A stretch of 13,247 bases of DNA, from positions 1 through 13,247 of the forward strand of contig CAZVXD010000053.1 in the NCBI GenBank assembly GCA_964631335.1. The letters run 5' to 3'. The position numbers and the translations under genes were made by a program. Positions within the stretch are counted from its first letter, which is position 1. Every line of letters begins with the position of its first letter. The DNA is from JAFGHJ01 sp964631335 (lineage in GTDB: Bacteria; Hydrothermota; UBA3072). The notes beneath the pieces were generated by a model. The model ran no database searches. It was not told the origin of the DNA and was given only the letters and a program-made list of their open reading frames with translations. Shown here one piece after another: positions 13,117 through 13,247 of this stretch.

Positions 13117-13144
13117 CTACTCCCTACTCACTACTTACTACTGA
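13117..13144 (+). repeat. 7-base-period array, CTACTNN x4, overlapping a stop codon
   Basis: Units CTACTCC, CTACTCA, CTACTTA and CTACTGA in exact register. The fourth unit contains the TAG stop (minus strand, 13140-13138) and last codons of the leuD-like gene. It fills nearly all of the 38-base spacer between the two convergent genes. Confidence 0.65.
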
Positions 13145-13247
13145 TAGCCCTCATTTAAAATATACGATATCAAGCCTTTATTTTCCAGCAGTTTAACCAT
13201 CATTTCTTCGAGTGGAGGAAAAGAATATTCTTTTCCTGAAGACACGT
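13138..13247 (-). CDS. leuD: C-terminal end of a LeuD-like (3-isopropylmalate dehydratase small subunit) protein
   Basis: The last 35 residues are visible before a TAG at 13138-13140; the gene runs off the right edge. 'SSGKEYSFPPLEEMMVKLLE' followed by NKGLISYILNEGYQ matches the usual end of LeuD/aconitase-like small subunits, where a short hairpin ('TGK.Y...PLP') precedes 'ilEaGGLv.Yik'. LeuD with LeuC isomerises 2- to 3-isopropylmalate, the step before LeuB, and leuB is at the left of this window on the same strand. Two cautions apply: the fragment is short, and homoaconitase or methylthioalkylmalate-type small subunits end the same way. Confidence 0.55.
   Translation of the reverse strand, partial: VSSGKEYSFPPLEEMMVKLLENKGLISYILNEGYQ

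Noticed and set aside
13111..13144. CRISPR array, because of regular repeats
   Set aside because: Units are 7 bases long with no spacers and no cas genes in the window; the other short arrays are the same kind.

Overview
This AT-rich bacterial window looks like a scaffold fragment from an uncultured member of the Fibrobacteres-Chlorobi-Bacteroidetes side of the tree. A candidate division WOR-3 / Stahlbacteria-like lineage is my best guess. Three things suggest this: two large secreted proteins ending in a type IX secretion-like (Por) C-terminal sorting domain, a PorV-like outer-membrane protein, and a YVTN-type propeller with repeats of the 'NKIYCAN' style. The taxonomic call is inference. 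A run of 100 Ns (5826-5925) shows that two contigs were joined here, so gene order across it is provisional.

Left part (1-4030, all minus strand): the start of a lipoprotein gene, running off the left edge, lies downstream of leuB (3-isopropylmalate dehydrogenase). Then comes a lipoprotein with two hydrophobic segments behind its own leaderless-looking promoter. Next is a compact three-gene transcription unit: a degenerate GIY-YIG-like protein, a DUF4919-like lipoprotein and a small TPR protein. A good sigma70-type promoter at 4003-4030 drives it.

Centre (4138-5825, plus strand): a near-consensus promoter starts an RNA that can fold at once into a compact three-way junction closed by an 11-bp stem and followed by a U-rich tract (4176-4260). 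I do not recognise this RNA. Downstream is a secreted beta-helix protein with a sorting domain. Its stop codon touches the assembly gap.

Right part (5926-13247): class II fructose-bisphosphate aldolase with a clear terminator, an exported MsrA with a second internal start, and hypoxanthine phosphoribosyltransferase behind a leaderless-looking promoter. A convergent PorV-like barrel protein with a C-terminal DUF5683-like membrane domain follows. After it come a DUF2784 membrane protein and a 799-residue, 16-repeat YVTN propeller, both apparently leaderless. The right edge holds the C-terminal end of a gene resembling leuD on the minus strand.

Most genes are housekeeping or envelope genes with their own promoters. 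The unusual signals are non-coding: (i) the three-way-junction RNA; (ii) several promoters placed so that transcription should start within a few bases of the start codon; (iii) short arrays with a 7- or 8-base period, of different sequence, in four gene-end spacers, two of which run through the stop codon of a neighbouring gene. No CRISPR array, transposase, integrase, rRNA or complete tRNA was seen.
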